DNA from: Symbiodinium natans
Lineage: Eukaryota > Sar > Dinophyceae > Suessiales > Symbiodiniaceae
Assembly (NCBI GenBank): GCA_905221605.1
Contig: CAJNDS010002261.1
Coordinates: forward strand, 248,001 to 312,000
Direction of reading: 5' to 3'
DNA length: 64,000 nucleotides
This document shows, piece after piece, positions 27,424-39,800 of the stretch. The translations under genes were made by a program, and so were the position numbers. The notes under the pieces were generated by a model that saw only the letters and a program-made list of their open reading frames with translations, searched no databases and had not been told where the DNA came from. Positions within the stretch are counted from its first letter, which is position 1. Each line of letters starts with the position of its first letter.

Positions 27424-28085
27424 AAGCGGGCACCTCCAATTCGCAAGGTTTGCACGGCAAGCCCCAGTTAAAGGACACTGTCCTAAATGCTGAGCCAACA
27501 GCAGCTAAGCTGCTATGACGCCAAAAAGTTTCTCCATCCTCTTTTGCCTTCATTGGCCGCCTGATACAGCCGAACGGACAGAAAAACCCCTGCAAGCCTG
27601 CGGACTAAGTTGTTCATGCCAACTGCTTACAGTCCTCTCCTCACCTCTGGCAAATTTCAGTCAACCCACCTCATTAAGCAGAGTCTGCCGTTTCTCATCA
27701 CTGTGTTGCAGGCAAATAACCAAGCTAAGCAATGCTACCAAGGTCCGCGATGCTCCATGATGGAGTACCCAACGAAGGCAGCGCGCCCAGAAGCAAGACA
27801 GAGTACTTTCAGGACAAGCAGCATGATCTAAACAGCCACTAACCGCTCTAAAGACTACCGTCCTCCTAGCCTCAAGCAGCCACACTTCACTTGGCAGGGC
27901 ACCGTCTCGGCTACTAGTCACACGAGGCTGGCCCGATTCTTCAGTATCGCTCGTTACCACAGGGGTGCGCTTCTGTGCCGGACTCGTTCTTGAGACGAGG
28001 TGCAGCTCAGTGGCTAGAATAGCTGCCGAAACAGACACAACTCGGCAAAGAAATTTACCCACTAAGTAATGGGCTCTGCGGCTGG
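27424..28085. other. Spacer between the two ORFs of the (TAG)n-bounded unit
   Basis: No supported coding frame; unremarkable mixed sequence. Confidence 0.4.
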
Positions 28086-28167
28086 CCTCACTTCGTGAGG
28101 TGCGGATACCGGAATTGCCGCCTAGAGCGGTTCACCCCGGCGGACCGCCGGGCAGGTCTTGAGCCTG
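28086..28167. other. Cluster of consecutive potential hairpins
   Basis: Four adjacent inverted repeats: CCTCAC/GTGAGG with a TTC loop (28086-28100), CCGC/GCGG (28118-28130), CCCGGCGG/CCGCCGGG around a single A (28136-28152) and CAGG/CCTG (28153-28167). This could be a structured RNA in the transcript of the unit. No hammerhead core motif was seen. Confidence 0.5.
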
Positions 28168-28355
28168 GAGCAGCGTATCCCTTCAACAAGTGAGGCCGGG
28201 TCTGCTCAAGAATAATCCGAGTGTGTTCGCACGCTAAACGCTCTGCCAATGTACCAGGCACAACAGGCGCATCAACAGACAATGCTTAATAAGCTTGTTG
28301 TACAGGCCCTGGCTCAATTTCTCTGTTCTAAGTGAAAGTCTCTAACTTCCTCCGA

Positions 28356-29018
28356 ATGGCTCCGAAACGCCATTGTCGCACAGAGCCTGACGCCATGCTA
28401 GCGATGGCAGAGGGAAGTGAAGAGGAGCAGGACGGCTCGGAAGCGGAGGCTGTCGACTTCGGTGAAGAGTCGGAGACGGATTCACTGTTTCGATCCTCCC
28501 CGGACGAGATGCCCACAGCGCCAGCACGAGACACTCTGCTGCGCCCAGCAGCAAAGGCTCGCACTGGACGACCAGTGGAAGGTGGCCTTCCTACCACGCC
28601 TGCCCCGAACTTGTCCATCGCTTGGAACGGGGTGCCTCCCTACATTAGCCCGGCCGGGCCACCGCCACCATCACGCAGAGGAACGGACTTCCCACTCCCG
28701 GGAACAAGGCCAATGCACGAGGCTGCGCCCCCAGTGTATACGCCGGGGGAAAGGCTGCAACTCTGGAGCTTGACGCTCAGCCCAGGACCGGTAGTGGTCA
28801 TTCAAGGTGTTCCACGCCGCACCTGTGGTTCTTCCAGCTGCAACAGGGGCACATCCACAACTACGAGGGGCCGGCTGGACCTCATCAACACGTCCTCGTC
28901 TCCCCGATCCACACGCTTACTGGCCCACCAGTTCCAGTGGTGGGATACAGCACGCTTGAACAACGGGCAGAGTCTGGCAGCTCAGCTCCTGGACGCTGAA
29001 CACTGGTCAGTTTTCTAA
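28356..29018 (+). CDS. Hypothetical acidic and proline-rich protein
   Basis: An in-frame ATG at 28356 starts MAPKRHCR and is followed by an acidic segment rich in E, D and S, then a Pro/Ser-rich middle. It lies downstream of the GT32-like ORF within the same (TAG)n-bounded unit. After about residue 150 another frame looks more protein-like, so a frameshift near 28790 is possible and the annotated C-terminus may be wrong. I do not recognise the family. Confidence 0.35.
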   Translation: MAPKRHCRTEPDAMLAMAEGSEEEQDGSEAEAVDFGEESETDSLFRSSPDEMPTAPARDTLLRPAAKARTGRPVEGGLPTTPAPNLSIAWNGVPPYISPAGPPPPSRRGTDFPLPGTRPMHEAAPPVYTPGERLQLWSLTLSPGPVVVIQGVPRRTCGSSSCNRGTSTTTRGRLDLINTSSSPRSTRLLAHQFQWWDTARLNNGQSLAAQLLDAEHWSVF

Positions 29019-29577
29019 TTTATACAGCCGAACCAAACCTAACCTGAGCACTGCTCAGCTAATGAGGAGCACTGCTCCCATGTACAAAAGGAACAAACAT
29101 CGATGATTGAGAGGTCGCACAGCACTGGGGGAAAAAGCAGGTCTTCACATCATTGCAGTTTGCGACTGTTTCTTCACCAGCTATGAAACTAGCGAGGATA
29201 GCCTCGCTCTGAATCCGGGAGGCCCAGCCAAACACTCAATGCTGCAAATCTGCCAAAGTGACTGCTCTACGGTCCTCTGCCTCCCTGCAACAATGATCCA
29301 TGTGGGACGCCACAAGATGGACATTGAGGGAGACGGCCAATCAGGTACGACCCACTTGCAGGAAGGTGCGTGTCTACTGGACGCAGTGAGACACAGTAGG
29401 ATGACGGGAGCCAAAATTTTTCACCCATAGGAAAGCTAGCTAACAAGCTACAGCTCCTGCTCAAAACCCCAACCAAGTCAAGAAGCTCGCCTCGTCTCAC
29501 ACCTTCTACACCTAGTGAATTCGGTTTCACCTCTCCAACCGCAGCTCCAAACCAATTTTCGGTGCTCAGAACGGTGC
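29019..29577. other. 3' region of the (TAG)n-bounded unit
   Basis: Short open frames only (for example 29107-29430); no recognisable domain. Probably untranslated sequence leading to the shared 3' end. Confidence 0.4.
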
Positions 29578-30354
<777 letters not shown>

Positions 30355-30648
30355 TGTGAGCAGGTCAAAGCATGCATGGAGTGCTTGCTTAGTGCTAGTG
30401 CAGCTTGTAGTTTTCCCTTGCATGTGTAGTTTTGCAATTCGTAACAATGCCAATGTTTTGGCTCAAGTACCGAGCTTGTGCCTTTGAGCACGGTAGTTTC
30501 GTACAGTAGCTCTTAGGTTGCTGTGCGGTCCGACCGGACGCACTCAGGCGTAGCTGCACAAGTGCTTGAACTCGCGAAGTCGTAAAACAGCGTGACCGGG
30601 CTGTGATTGCATTGGCTTAGTGCAAGTCCAGTGCTGGTCGACTTCACA
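30355..30648 (+). repeat. 5' LTR
   Basis: 294 bp beginning TGTGAGCAGG and ending GGTCGACTTCACA, matching 47297-47590 along its full length on visual comparison. It holds a TTTTGGCTCAAG 12-mer at 30456-30467 that matches the 3' end of the dinoflagellate spliced leader. No TATA box is evident. Confidence 0.95.
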
Positions 30649-30650
30649 AT

Positions 30651-30668
30651 TGGGGGCTGTTCTGGGAA
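30651..30668 (+). promoter_or_regulatory. Candidate primer-binding site
   Basis: Two bases after the left LTR the sequence starts TGGGGGC. A tRNA ending ...GCCCCCA could pair with it. The tRNA identity is not established, and the complement lacks an obvious T-loop sequence. Confidence 0.45.
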
Positions 30669-30752
30669 ACGTACAGCTCTTGTGCCTACGGCCCGAGTGG
30701 GCAAGCATTGCTTTGCTTGTCTGTCGCGGTCCGTGACCTGGACGCGTGGACT

Positions 30753-30836
30753 GTGTGCCACGCTTGCGGCCTGTTAACCAAGGCGCGGCGCTTCGTGTGC
30801 CACGCCTGCGGCCTGCTAACCAAGGCGCGGCGATGT
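30753..30836 (+). repeat. Two 42-bp tandem units before the ORF1 start
   Basis: Two copies of a unit starting GTGTGCCACGC, differing at a few positions. Each holds a GCGGCC...GGCGCG hairpin of the same design as the dispersed hairpin family. The second copy runs into the ATG at 30833. Confidence 0.85.
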
Positions 30837-33800
30837 CCGCAGAGGTTGCAGGTCAGGCCGAGGGCGTCACCCTCCTCGAAGCGATCGAGGGTGGTGACGT
30901 TCCCTATCCCGAGCGGATGAGCTACGTCGCTTGGCTTAAGTGGCGTAGGGAGACCGGCAGTCGTCCGTTGTCCAAGCGGGATGGGGTCAGCACAACGCCA
31001 GAGCAAGAGGCGGCTCTCTGGCGGAAAGTCATGAAGTTCCTCCATGACGCCGAAGACGAGGACGAGGATGAGGAGGAAGAAGAAGAGGACTCCGAGCTAG
31101 TCCCTGAGGCCTCGGGCGCTGGAGGCGACAGTCCGCCGCGGGTGGACGTCAGCGCCGCGGCTAGGGAGCTGGCCATGGTCCCTACCGGTGCTGCCTATGT
31201 CCCTGCTACGGCACCAGGGTCCCGCCCGGCGGGGCCGTCCGGTCCGCCGTCGACAGCAGGTTCGGTGCCGGGCACCGCAGAGGGCTTGCAGGCGGAGCTA
31301 CGCGCGATTTTCCGTCCAGACCAAGAACCGGTCGCGGACTACTTGACGCGCGTTTCGCGGATTGTCCTCGCGCTGAAGGCGCATGGAGTCACGGTGAGCT
31401 CCCGTGACCTTGACGCCTTAAGCACCAAAGCCACCCTCCTTGCGGATGAGTTCTCCAAGATAGGCGGGGACTGGCATCCGACAAAGATGGTCCGTCGGCT
31501 GCGGACCAGATTCTCGGTCGCGGCTTTGCGCGGTGGCGAGGACCCCGAAGACGCAGAGGAGATTCAGCGCGAAATCCAATGCATCGGGGAGCTTATCCTC
31601 GCGTTGGGGGGAAAGGAAAGCTCGAGCCAAGAGAAGGTTTGGAGCTCCCCGTCCGATGTGCCAGTCGAAGCCGTGGGGCCGCGTTCCCCAGGGCTCCCGC
31701 AGCCTGCGACTGCAAGTGGGTTGGGGGTAGGTTTGGACCGTGGAGGTTTGCACACTGCTGAGGTTGCAGGTGGTCCTTCCGCGGCCCGTGACCTGGGCGC
31801 GACGGACGGCGATTCCCCTTTGCGCGCAAAGCTCGCGGCGCTGGAGATGGAGATAGAAGCCCTGAAGCGAGGTTCGGACGGCGGAGGTTCGCAGACCGGG
31901 TCCCAAAACCCGGCGGGCGATTTCGCCGCCGCACTCGCCGCCCAAACTGAAGCGCTGAAAGAAGCGTTAGCGCAGAGGGGCGGGCAAAGCTCCATAACGA
32001 CGGTCAAAACTGACCTCACGTGGCCGACGCTGACCGACGACAAGTCGGACGCGCGAGACGTTGTCCTGTTCTACGAGGAGTTCGAGGACGTCTGCGCGCT
32101 GGCCAACAACTGCCGCGGTATGAGTGCGCGCGAAAAGCTGCTAGCGCTACGCGGGCGCTGCCGCGGCTCGCGCATGAAGACGTACACGAACGCCTACCGC
32201 GCAGCGTGGAAGTCGGGAGAGGTTCTCTCCGACCCACAGGCGGTGTACGACCGCATCAAGAACAAGCACTTGATGTTCGGGGAATCGCGGGAGGAAAGAG
32301 AAGTCCGCGTGGATGGTGAGCATGCCTCCCTCGCTAAGGGCAAGCTCACGGGCCACCAATTCGAGCCTTTGTTTGAGGCATCGATCGCGGACCTTGAGGC
32401 GGTGGGTCTTGGGAAGACCCCACGAGAGTTGTATCTCTCGTACCTCCGCAAGATGCCCCCGTATCTCCAAAAGGAGATACGAAACGACAAGCGGTTGTGG
32501 CCCGGCGATCCCAAGGATGGCGGGCTGAGAGGGCCGCAGACTTGGGAGGAGAGCCACAAGGTCGTCTTGGAGTACGAACAGAGGGAAGCAGCGCACCGGG
32601 CTGTTTCCCATTCTGTGTACTCCACGACCGGCTCTCCAAGCGCGGACCCGTCGGTCGCGCTAGCCGAGGCTCAGAAGGAGATTAGGAGCCTCAAGGCCGC
32701 CGCCAAGGCTGCTGCGAAGGGAGCAGCTGCCGCGGCCAAAGCTGGCGCGGACCAGACGTTTGCCGCTGCGTCGAAGGGAGCTGGCAAAGGGGCGGACAAG
32801 AAGATCTGCTTCCACTTTCGCGACCACGGGAATTGCCCGAAAGGGGATGCCTGCCCGTACAGCCACGACAAGGAGCTCCGCAGAAAGGCTCTCGCGGCCA
32901 AGAAGGGTGACCAAACCTTTGCCACTGCGAAAGGTAAGGGCAAGGGGAAGGGAGGTGGCAAGGCAAAGGCCAGCGCTAAGCCTAAGGCTGCGGCCAAAGG
33001 CGCGGCAAAGCCACCAGGCACTGTTTGCCCCTTTTTCTCTAAGAATGGGTCGTGCAAGAAAGGAGCCAGCTGCGACATGGTCCACAACCTGACGACCTCA
33101 GGAGGGACGCCGGCCTTGCCTGCCAACTGGGCCCCGCCCTCCGGTGCTTCCATGTCCAACCCATTCGCCGCCGTTCAGTGTCCAGATAGGCAGCTCAGGC
33201 GTCCAGGCAGGCGTCTCAGGAGCCGCAGGACGCGCCGCGGTGCAGCAGCACGCGACGATCTGCCGAAGGACTGGTGGAACCTGGCGGATAACGAGCCAGG
33301 AGGCTACCAGTACAGGACGGTAGTCCAGGTGCTGGACCGTAAGGTCGAGTGCATGCTCGACGGATGCGCCGGCGCAAACCACGTGACAGAGGAACTCGTG
33401 GTGGGCATGATGAACCGGGCTGCAGAGCTGGGGATCGGTACCGAAGATCCCGGCTTCCCGGTCGTGAGACTCGAAAAGTGGGTCCACCCCGAATACGTGC
33501 ATGGCATTGCTTCGGGAGCCCCCGTTCCTCTGAAGGGGGCAGCAGTCTTGCGCGTCACGCTGCTGGAAGGCAGGACGGCGGACGACTGTCGCCCCAACAC
33601 TGAAATTTTCGTGCGATGCAAAATCGCAGCCAGGGGAACGTCCGATTGGCACGGACTGATCCTCGGCGGCAGAGCGTTGGACTGCGCCGGAAGGATGGGC
33701 CTGGGCTTCAGGCCGGGTCCCGACTTTCACGTCCTCGACACGCTGGGAATCAGGATGCCCAGGTGCGAGGATCACAGCAAGACCCGGAAGGACAGGGCCT

Positions 33801-36800
33801 ACGCCTTCGAAGCGCGGTTGTCGAGCCTGGACGACGCGTCATGCTCCGAGCCTGGGGGCGGAAGCCGGGAGCTTCTCCGCTACGACGGGGAAGAGCCACT
33901 CGAGCTCTCGCCAGGCGACGGGGTGCTGGTGCCAGTCGTGCGGGAGCCAGGAGTCTCCGCAGAGGGATCCCTGTCCGAGGTAGTGCTTCCGGTTGAGTGC
34001 GGGGTCGAGGCCGTGCCAGGCCTTTGGCCCACAGGAGAGGGAAGAGGGTTTGTGTTGCTCGCAGCCCAAGAGTGCGATCACTCTCTCCAGCCGGGCGAGG
34101 TTGTTGCGGAAGTGCGTTCCGGCCTCGTTAGCACTGCGGCCTGTGGTTGTGGCGCGGTTGAGACGGTGTTCGAGTCGGAGCCGTCTCCGCAGGCATGTGC
34201 GGATTGTGGGGTCGCCGTTGCCTCGGTTGACCACGACCCGTGCTTTGCTTGCGGGTCCGCGTCCAGGGCCGCGGCAAGAAGCTTCCAAGGTTGTTCCTCG
34301 TGTGCGCGGTCCTTTGGGCGGCTGCGTACCGGCGCCAGGATCGGAGTGCTATCGGTCCTCGCTGCGGTGACTGTTCTCGCTTCGGTGTGGGGCGGGAGCG
34401 GCCCGGTTGGGCGCCCTGTTGAGGAGCCTGGAGTGCTTACTTGCTTGGACCACCTTCCAAGCGTCGACAGCTGGTGGGAGGCGCCAGGTGGTTACGCGTC
34501 TGTGTGGGGTAGGCGCCCTGCGCAGAAGGACCTTGGGACCCTGGCGGTCGAGAAGGCGCCTTACGAAACGTGCTTGCTCCAGCGCGTGGGTGAGGCGTGG
34601 CGTCTTTGGGACACGAGGGATTTGCGTGTGGCGGAAAGCGTTGCGTGCAGCGATGAGGTTCCAGTCACCGAACGCCTCGCGGTCTTTAGGACGCGCAAGG
34701 GGCCACGCTGGGCTGGCTGGCGTGAGGGATCGGCCACTGCTGGGAGAGGCGCAAGTGACGCTGTGCGCCCAGCAGACGCGGTCGACACGGCGCGCTGCCC
34801 GAGCTATCATATCGTGGAGAGCTGGGATATCGACAAGATGATCGAAGAGCCTCCAACGGACTACTATTATGAGAAGCTCGCGGCAGATATGCGCGCCCGA
34901 CACCCTAAGGCGTGCCCGCACCTCCTCGACCACCTCGTTTCCTTAGAGGGTTTCCTAGACAAGTCAATCTTGTTTGGGTTCTCCTTTGGAATCAGCAAGG
35001 CCGAAGTGTGTGTCTCCAAAGGCAAGCTCCTGGGACACAACATTGGGCGGGACGGGAGTTCGCCTGACGAAGAGCGTTGTCAGGCGGTGATTGACTTTCC
35101 CCCGCTCTGGGAGAAACTTCACATTCAGCAATTTTTGGGTTGCGCAAACTGGTTGCGCGGCTACCTGCCTGTTGAGTATGGGCACGCAGCCAAGATTTTA
35201 GGGCAGTGGCAGAAGCCAGGCGCCGTCTTTCCTGAAGGCGGGCTGGGCTCAGCCGCCGCCGAGGGTTGCAAAGCCGTTAAAGCGATTAAGCGCATGATGC
35301 AGAACCGCATCAATTTGGCTACCTTCGATGAGGCCTCTGCTGCGGATGGGTCGTGTCCCCTTGAGCAGATCGCGGATGCGTCGGGCATCGCGGTAGGGGG
35401 CAGCGTCGTGCAGATGACGCGTGACTTGAGTCAGCTCAAAGTGCTTATGACGCACTCAAAGAGCTTGACCCCCGCGCAGCAGAACTGGCCGCCCTTGATA
35501 CAGGAGGCGTTTGCCCAGCTCGAGGTAAAGCGGGCGACACGCCGCATGTTTGGCTCTATTCGGACTCTGTGTTGGACAGATCATGCCAACCTTACCCGAG
35601 CGCAAACATCGGACATCGGAATGGATCCGAAGCTCGTCCGGTGGGTTGCGGAAATCCTTATGGATGGGTCCGAAATAAGGAGCCTTAGCGGTCGCTCAGC
35701 GACGCTGGGTGACAGTTTTAGCCGCAATCCCAAGGATCGGGATGCGCTCCTTGCGGCGAGGACGAAAGACCTCGAGGGCCTTTCGGGCCAACTCCGAGGT
35801 TTCGACCTGGACCAGTACCTCGGAGAGGGTACTGAGGGTGACGGACCCGTGCCCTGGGCGGTCGGCAACGACGCCGTCCCAGAGCCTGCGGGCCGTGTCC
35901 AGGCCGCGGCTGTGCCGATGTGCGTCGTCGCAGCCCTTCCGGTGCGCGTCATGGTTGTCTTTGACTACGCGCGTTGGAAAGAGCAGGACGCAGAGCTGAC
36001 TGAGATCAGGCGCGTCTTCCAAGCGAGCCTCCCTGGAGTTTCTGTGGCTGTCAGGGGTTGTTGGGGTCCGTTTGAGGATACCGACGGGCTTGCCTCGCAT
36101 TTCGATTGCGGGGCCGGCAGGCTCGCAGGGACCAAGAAGATCAAGCGGATCAGGGTCGACTTGCTTACTTCGTGTGCCAAGGTTCTTAGGGAAGCTTCGG
36201 GGTTTCGTCCGCAGTTCCTCGTAGGACTTGGGCAAGGCGGGCTGGTCACAGCCGTCCTTAGGTGGCCTTTGGTTGTTGAGCTCACGCTCCAAGCAAGGAA
36301 CCTGCAGCGCAAAGAAGCTAGGGCTGTAGGAGAGGCTTGGGCAGGCATCAAGGCTATCTGGGCGGTGCGGCCACGCCTTTGGCGCACGCAGCAAGGCCAC
36401 TTGGAAGTGGCCGAGGCTTGTCCGGAACTCAAGAAGGATTTTCCGGAGCCTCCCCTGCGAGGTTTTGGGATCGTAGGGAAGCAGGCATTGGGGGCGGAGG
36501 TTCTGCGGTCCTTGAGGCTGGACGCGGTTCGTTCCATTGATGATGCCAGCATTAGAGGGATGCTGGACGAACCGTCAAGACCCCTCTGGGACCATGAGGG
36601 TCTCTGCATCTGCGGCAAGCGGACCTACCGGTTTTCTCGCTGCCCCGTCTGCATCGAGAAAGAGGCAGTCGATACCTCGGTAGAGATAGCCGAGCGGGAG
36701 GAGCCCGAACCTCCGCTTGAGAGCGACCTTGAGGCCCATGAGGTGGGCCTAGAGGTCAACTCCGTCCTTGCAACTTTGGATAGGACAGGAGGTTTAGTTA

Positions 36801-39800
36801 GGGTTAGGTCCTCAACCATCCAGCAATGGGCGGTAGGGTTCAGGACTACGCCCAAAGATGCCCCAGTTCCCACAGCATATGGCATGCTGAGTGGGAAGAT
36901 ATGGAAGAAGAGCCATTCCATGAAGCTCAGCCTCGGCTCCCAGCACAAGGATCTTTCTGAGTGGGGCGATGTGAAGCCTTACTGGACCACATGGGTGGTC
37001 AGAGAAGATGGTGCTGTGGTGGCGGGGCACAACTGCTCGCCCCTGAATGCGGTTCAGGGCGACATCGTCGTGCATTGGTCGTCAGTGGTGAACTGGCACG
37101 GCCACAGACATGTCGTGAATGAGCAGTGTGAAGTGCTCTGGAGGTCTAAGGGCAAAGAGGTTGCCTTAGACCCCTCCTTCGGCAAGCTGATAGCCCTTGT
37201 GGGTAGGGTTACTCAGGTCATTGGCTGGCGGGCAACCGGAGAAGCTTCGGATCCCCGCAGTTCTGCCCGGCAGGCGTCAAGAGTCCTCGCTCAATTCTCT
37301 TCGTCCAACGAGGGCGTAGAAGGGCATTGGACCGCGGGCGCTATCAGTCGCGGAAAGAATGCCAATGAGTGCAAGCTGAAGGGTAGAGTTTTGGCGTTTA
37401 TGGGTGAGGAGCACAAGGGCCCTGCAGTGGTTCTAGAGCTCGTCAGCCATAGCCCCATCCTGTGCATTTGGGACCATTCCTCAACCAAGGTCAAGGTTGA
37501 GTTTAAGGGCGGTGTTCCGTCTTTGAGCCTGGTCGCGGGGGAGGACGAAAATCGTCGCGAACAGCTTGCGGTCGAGGCAAGGGACGCGGCGAACATTTCG
37601 GAGTTCCGAGTCACGGGATCCCTTCGTACGGCGTGGTACGAGGGTCAGCGGCGCGATCCCTCATTGGCGGGCTCGATTCGCAAGCCGGAGCCGCCGATGG
37701 TGATATCCGGAGACGGGTTGCTGGAGCGCGAGGTGACCCTCAGGACGGGTCAAACCGTCGTCGTCCCAGTGGTTCCCAACGGGGCTGCGGGCGCGAATGG
37801 GGTGACCTGGCGCCGCGCTTGCTACAATTCAGTCCACTGTGGAGTCCTTGGGGCCCATAGGTCTGCTGAGGTGACCATCAAGCTGCTAGAGAGGGCAGTC
37901 TGGTGGCCCGACTTGGAGAAAGATGTGCGGACCTGGGTCGCCAAGTGTCTCGCTTGCATTAAAGGCCGCTCTCGACCGACGAAGGTTGAAGCTCGTGCGG
38001 TCAAGTGTGGCGCCGAGACATGCTGGCAGGAAGTCAGCGTGGACTGTGAAGGTCCGAACCGAGAGGACAGGGAAGGGCATAGGTACTCGCTTACGTACTT
38101 CGATTGCCTCAGTCATGCTGTCCTCCTCGAGCCGATGAGGTCTCTGACTCATGCTGAAGTCAGGAGGGCGTTCGTGCGCTGTGTGCTCCGCAGCAGGACG
38201 ATCCCGAGCCTCATCAGGTCGGATAGAGGGCCAGAGTTCAAGAATGCGCTCATGGCAGAACTCAGCGCGATGCTTGGGACCGAGTGGCGGTTCAGCGCGC
38301 CCTTGAGGCCTTGTGAGTTGGGCGCGAACGAGCGAGTCCACCAAGAAGTCCAAAAGGTGCTGGGGGCGGTCGTCAGGCAAGTCGGCGCCTCCCTTTCCGA
38401 AGCTTGGTCGGATTGGCTCGTGGTGGCGGAGTACGTCATAGACAACACTCCGGGTCCCCACGGGTATACCCCGAGGGACCTAGAGCGGAGCTGGTCGCTC
38501 GCTCTACCACTTGAAAAGGACGTCCTGCGTGACGCCTTGCAGTTCGAACCCATCTCTGATTGGGCTCGGAGCCAGTTCAAACAGTTCTCGGAGCTAGCTG
38601 CTGCGGTCCGAGAGCACTGGACGCGGTCTTCAGAAGCGCGGGCGAAACTTGCAAACCGCCATAGGCGCACTGTGGACCTTAAACCAGGCGACCGAGTGGT
38701 CTGGAACGCTCCGAGGGCCCGTTCAGAGGGGGCGGGGCGTGTGCCTTGCGTGTTGGAAGTCAAGGGCCACAGGCTCACCTTGGAGCCCGTGTCGATGGAG
38801 TCGGGGGGTACTTCTTCCGCCCGGCGCGGCCCGATGGAGGCGCACGCAGAAGACTGCATTCTTGTCCCTGCGGATGCAGATGGCGCGGAATCCCGCGAGC
38901 CGGTCGTCTTTGAGGACGATGGAACCGGCGGGGACGACTTGTCTCGCCCCAGCTTAGGGCAGCAGGTTCAAGGCGACGCCAAGCAGGTGGAGTTCACGCT
39001 GACCAGGCGCGGGAGGGACTTCGTCCTCCGCCTTGGCGACCGCATCGCCTATCGGGGTGTAGGTGGAGGCCCGAAGGTGTGCAGGTTAGGACGGGTTACG
39101 CAGGTGGATGCGGCCCGTGCGCAGGTCGGCGTCCACCGCTATCTCCCCGACGCCAGCGGGGTTCGCGTCAAATGGCGGCTTGCATTTATCGCCGAGGACG
39201 GAGCGCTCACGCTTTCAGAAGGGACCCGTCCGGCCCACGAAGCGGTTTCCGTTAAGGAAATCATTTCCAAGATCGACCTAAACCGCGACGGCGTGCTTGC
39301 TGCAGCCTCGGCCAGAAAGTTGGACAAGGGAGCGTATTCGTTGCAGGACAGGACGCTCGAGCGAGCGTCTCGCGCCGGCACGAGCGTGCTCTCGATCCAA
39401 GAGGCCCTCGCGGACCTCTTGGTCGCGGAACCCCGCGTGTTGCAGCCTAGGGCGTCCCCAGAGTCGGGTGCTGTCGAGAAATGGTTCCGGCAGTATTTCC
39501 TTGGAGGGGTTGCCGATGTCTTAGAGGTTGCTTGGGGTGACGCGGTCGTTTCCGACGCGGCTAGGAGGCACGGGTGCAGGGTTGTTCCAGCTTTTGTGCA
39601 AGGCAGGCAGGCCTACGGGATCACCTGGAACCTAGCCGCAGAAGAGCACTTGGAGGCTATTAGCGGCGCTGTTTTGCGCACAGAGCCGAAGGTGCTCGTG
39701 ATTGGGCTTGAGGGCAAGAATGTGCCCCGGGCTTTCCTCCAGCTAGTCGTCCGGTGTGCGCAGGAACGCACGCGCGCGGGCGCCCACGTCGCGCTGCGTT

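Noticed and set aside
30746-30832. GTG at 30746 as the ORF1 start
   Set aside because: The 42-bp tandem repeat region upstream of ATG 30833 is better read as leader; MSAEVAGQ is the first ATG in frame.
36230-36260. Alpha/beta hydrolase call for the VGLGQGG stretch
   Set aside because: The nucleophile position is Gly and no acid or His partner could be placed, so only an unassigned domain is reported.
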